A DNA stretch of 64,000 nucleotides from Alistipes sp. (GTDB lineage Bacteria; Bacteroidota; Bacteroidia; Bacteroidales; Rikenellaceae): positions 1-64,000 of the forward strand of contig JAJQCA010000084.1 in NCBI GenBank assembly GCA_021202985.1, in the 5' to 3' direction. The notes beneath the pieces are model-generated. The model was given only the letters and a program-made list of their open reading frames with translations. It did not search any database and was not told the origin of the DNA. This document shows, piece after piece, positions 61,776 through 64,000 of this stretch. Both the position numbers and the translations under genes were made by a program. The stretch's first letter is position 1, and every line of letters begins with the position of its first letter.

Positions 61776-62339
61776 ATGAGAACTAAACACTGGATTATCA
61801 TTGGTGTAGCCGCGGTACTTACCCTTTCAGTGCTAATGGAAGTCAGGAAATGCGGTAAGTTTAATGCCGGTACCTGGGAAGGCACCGGAACAGGCGGATA
61901 CATACCCGCACGAGATAATCCCGTTGGCTCGGAGACGCCTTCGCCGGTCGTACGGGAGCCGGAAGACAATCCGGCAGGCCCGTCGAGTTCCGACATGGAA
62001 TCGGTAGATATGCACGAAATCAGAGGTATCTATACGCTCGAGCAGGCGGTTACTCTTATCAACCAAAACCTGCCGATAGAAATAACCGGCGACCTGCGCT
62101 ACGACAGCGTACGAATCGAAGACGGCACCGTCTACCACCATTATTACACATACACCGGCCCGGCAGCCGCTCTCGATTCCCTGCTGGAGCAGACTGCGGG
62201 CCAGTCGTTGGAAAGGCTGCGCAGCATGGACGCCAGCTCGCCGATTAAATATACCGGGCTGTCGTTTGTTTTCACTTACCTTAATACGGTGGGAGAAACG
62301 GTACATGAAACCGTTATTACGCCCGATATGTACCGGTAA
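61776..62339 (+). CDS. Hypothetical exported or membrane-anchored protein
   Basis: 187 residues without a family I recognise. One hydrophobic segment at the N-terminus (about 6-22, WIIIGVAAVLTLSVL) is a signal anchor or signal peptide. A Gly/Pro/Ser-rich linker follows (about 28-68), then a compact domain (about 75-187) with alternating strands (LPIEITGDLRYDSVRIEDGT, HHYYTYTG) and an Ala/Leu helix. It lies 21 bp after engB and is probably co-transcribed with it. Confidence 0.65.
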   Translation: MRTKHWIIIGVAAVLTLSVLMEVRKCGKFNAGTWEGTGTGGYIPARDNPVGSETPSPVVREPEDNPAGPSSSDMESVDMHEIRGIYTLEQAVTLINQNLPIEITGDLRYDSVRIEDGTVYHHYYTYTGPAAALDSLLEQTAGQSLERLRSMDASSPIKYTGLSFVFTYLNTVGETVHETVITPDMYR

Positions 62340-62451
62340 ACCCGGGCTGCACACACAGCCGTGGCTTCCGTCAGGCGGGATTATATAAAATGTGGATAAT
62401 ATTAGGGGTAAAAAAATAGAGAGCTAAAGCCAAAAACTCGTAACTTAGGAT

Positions 62452-62459
62452 TACTTTTG
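62452..62459 (+). promoter_or_regulatory. Probable prs promoter (-7 element)
   Basis: TACTTTTG about 28 nt before the prs ATG; no TTTG at -33. Confidence 0.45.
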
Positions 62460-62487
62460 TACCTTCGAACGTCAGACTTAAATCAAA

Positions 62488-63429
62488 ATGGCCATCCACA
62501 AGCTCAAAATCTTTGCAGGCAGGGGTTCCCGGTACCTCGCCGAAAAAATCGCACGCAGTTACGGGACCGAGGTCGGGGACTCTTCGGTACTGGAATTCAG
62601 CGACGGGGAGTTCCAGCCGGCATACAACGAGAGTATACGCGGCTGCACGGTATTCGTGGTGCAATCCACCTTCCCCCCTACCGATAACCTCATGGAACTG
62701 ATGCTGATGATAGACGCCGCAAGGCGCGCTTCGGCGTACAAGGTAATAGCGGTGATACCCTATTTCGGCTGGGCAAGGCAGGACCGCAAGGACCGCCCGC
62801 GGGTGTCCATAGGTGCAAAGCTGGTGGCCAATATTCTGCGGGCGTCGGGTGTAGACAGGGTTATGACAATGGACCTGCATGCCGACCAGATACAGGGCTT
62901 TTTTGATATTCCGGTCGACCACTTGTATGCCAGCGGTATATTCATTCCGTATATAAACAGCCTCCAGTTGGAGGACCTTTCGTTTGCCGCCCCGGATATG
63001 GGGGGAGCCAAAAGGGTAAACGCATACGCACAGTATATTAACGCTCCAATGATTGTCAGCCATAAACAACGGGAGAAAGCCAATGTTGTAGGAACCATGA
63101 CGGCCATCGGCGAAGTGGAGGGGCGCAATATAATTATCCTCGACGATATGATAGACACGGCCGGTACCATTACCAAGGCCGCCGATATGCTTATGGAAAA
63201 AGGGGCTAAGAGTGTCCGCGCCGCGGCTACACATCCCGTTTTATCCGGGCCGGCTTACGACCGGATAAACCGCAGTAGTCTCCAAGAAGTCATAGTTACG
63301 GATACCATTCCGCTCGATTGTGAGCAGGACACCTCGAAATTTACGGTTCTTAGCGTGGCCGACGTTTTTGCCGACGTTATGGAACGTGTACACAACTATA
63401 AGGAGATAAGTTCGAGGTTCATTTTTTGA
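62488..63429 (+). CDS. prs: Ribose-phosphate pyrophosphokinase
   Basis: Makes PRPP from ribose 5-phosphate and ATP, needed by nadC, pyrF precursors and histidine/purine synthesis. 313 residues: KIFAGRGSRYLAEKIA, DGEFQPAYNESIRG, ARQDRKDRPRVSIGAKLVAN, TMDLHADQIQGFFDIPVDHL and the PRPP loop ILDDMIDTAGTI. Standard length. A strong terminator follows. Confidence 0.97.
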   Translation: MAIHKLKIFAGRGSRYLAEKIARSYGTEVGDSSVLEFSDGEFQPAYNESIRGCTVFVVQSTFPPTDNLMELMLMIDAARRASAYKVIAVIPYFGWARQDRKDRPRVSIGAKLVANILRASGVDRVMTMDLHADQIQGFFDIPVDHLYASGIFIPYINSLQLEDLSFAAPDMGGAKRVNAYAQYINAPMIVSHKQREKANVVGTMTAIGEVEGRNIIILDDMIDTAGTITKAADMLMEKGAKSVRAAATHPVLSGPAYDRINRSSLQEVIVTDTIPLDCEQDTSKFTVLSVADVFADVMERVHNYKEISSRFIF

Positions 63430-63451
63430 GACTTCAGTCCGAAAACAATAT

Positions 63452-63497
63452 AAATTTCCCCCGGGTATTTAGATATCCGGGGGAAATTTTTTATTTT
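63452..63497 (+). terminator. Terminator after prs
   Basis: AAATTTCCCCCGGGTAT / ATATCCGGGGGAAATTT, 17 bp with one G-T, loop TTAG, then TTTATTTT. Confidence 0.92.
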
Positions 63498-63524
63498 GGC
63501 CACGAAATTAATCCCTATTTGATT

Positions 63525-64000
63525 ATGAATGAAGAGATAAACGGGCAGCCCGGTTACGGTGAAGTGCCTTCTGCCGCGAATGAGGAAGGGGTGGAAAACC
63601 AAGTTGAGGAAATCACTGAAGTTATAATCGAGCAGACGGAAGAAGAGGCAACACCTCCCGCTGGTTACGAAGACCTTTCGGATATCGAGGATATGGCCCT
63701 TTTGCGCCGTATGGCAGAAGAGGAACATAACCCGTCGGCAATGTTCCAGCTCGGTTACAATTACCATGAGGGCCAACATTGCGGGCAGGACTATAAGATG
63801 GCTATGGAATGGTACCAAAAGGCGGCGGCTTACGGTCATGCCGTGGCGCAGTATAACTTGTCGCTGCTGTATGCGAACGGAACGGGCGTGAAAGTCGACA
63901 AACGCAAAGCCTTCTATTACGCTCAGAGTGGTGCAATCGGTGGTTACCCGCTGGCCCAGGTGAATACTGGTTACTATTACCTGAACGGTTTCGGCATAAG
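63525..64000 (+). CDS. Sel1-repeat protein, cut by the window end
   Basis: ATG at 63525; 158 codons visible with no stop. A Glu-rich N-terminus (about 1-50, ENQVEEITEVIIEQTEEEAT) is followed by Sel1-like TPR repeats (AMFQLGYNYHEG, AMEWYQKAAAYGHAVAQYNL, YANGTGVKVDKRKAFYYAQS). Such repeats mediate protein-protein contacts, often in stress or envelope signalling. No signal peptide. The rest lies beyond the window. Confidence 0.8.
   Translation, partial: MNEEINGQPGYGEVPSAANEEGVENQVEEITEVIIEQTEEEATPPAGYEDLSDIEDMALLRRMAEEEHNPSAMFQLGYNYHEGQHCGQDYKMAMEWYQKAAAYGHAVAQYNLSLLYANGTGVKVDKRKAFYYAQSGAIGGYPLAQVNTGYYYLNGFGI

Noticed and set aside
1..64000. tRNA, rRNA, CRISPR array, insertion sequence, integron or prophage
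   Set aside because: No repeats with regular spacers, no transposase or phage proteins, and no GTTCRA-type T-arm in a cloverleaf context were seen.

Overview
The window reads as a chromosomal segment of a Bacteroidota bacterium, most likely order Bacteroidales; a Rikenellaceae/Alistipes-like member is a guess. Reasons: GSCFA, DUF2851 and carboxypeptidase-regulatory-domain outer-membrane proteins; S9 and S46 dipeptidyl peptidases of asaccharolytic Bacteroidales type; a TonB receptor-PnuT-thiamine pyrophosphokinase operon; and promoters fitting the Bacteroidota primary-sigma consensus (TTTG, about 19 nt, TAnnTTTG). Base composition looks moderately GC-rich. I saw no tRNA, rRNA, CRISPR array, insertion sequence or prophage; it is mainly housekeeping sequence.

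Layout. 0-5 kb: a response regulator with a C-terminal frameshift, then a minus-strand thiamin salvage operon (outer-membrane receptor, PnuT, thiamine pyrophosphokinase) behind a promoter and a TPP riboswitch. 5-8.1 kb: DPP-IV and nadC. 8.5-14.1 kb: ilvD-ilvB-ilvN-ilvC, with a cluster of DnaA-box-like 9-mers between ilvN and ilvC. 14.3-21 kb: comEC, a methyltransferase, a YihY-family protein, a DUF2520 protein and kdsC, then a frameshifted outer-membrane protein and a decayed GIN-domain fragment. 21-30 kb: prfC, nadB, a GH25 lysozyme, prmA, xerD, pyrF, a frameshifted CHAP protein and prfA. 29.9-31.8 kb: a possible micro-transcript with a 20-codon ORF, divergent from xseA-xseB. 32-38.7 kb: a methyltransferase, a UlaG-like hydrolase, secA and a zeta-toxin-like kinase with a small partner. 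38.8-44.1 kb: DUF2851, sufT, sufE, a phosphatase-family protein, a zinc-ribbon membrane protein and GSCFA. 44.3-47.1 kb: ispE and carboxytransferase plus biotin carrier genes. 48-55.3 kb: an MBL hydrolase, trmD, lpxB, an FAH-family protein, an SDR, maf and an S46 peptidase with the DPP11 signature. 55.3-55.9 kb: a structured intergenic region. 55.9-59.3 kb: proC-proB-proA. 59.4-64 kb: an NAD(P)-binding protein, a Fur/PerR-family regulator with a 35-residue rubredoxin-like gene, engB, a hypothetical gene, prs and a truncated Sel1-repeat gene.

How the genes fit together. The window covers branched-chain amino acid and proline synthesis, NAD synthesis (nadB, nadC), pyrimidine and PRPP metabolism (pyrF, prs), envelope building (lpxB, kdsC, ispE, secA), translation (prfA, prfC, prmA, trmD, engB) and peptide use (DPP-IV, DPP11-like). 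Points most worth a second look: the DnaA-box cluster (possible oriC or DnaA-controlled site), the promoter-sORF-terminator unit near 30 kb, a structured sORF region near 55.6 kb, and three genes that each become intact if one base is removed.
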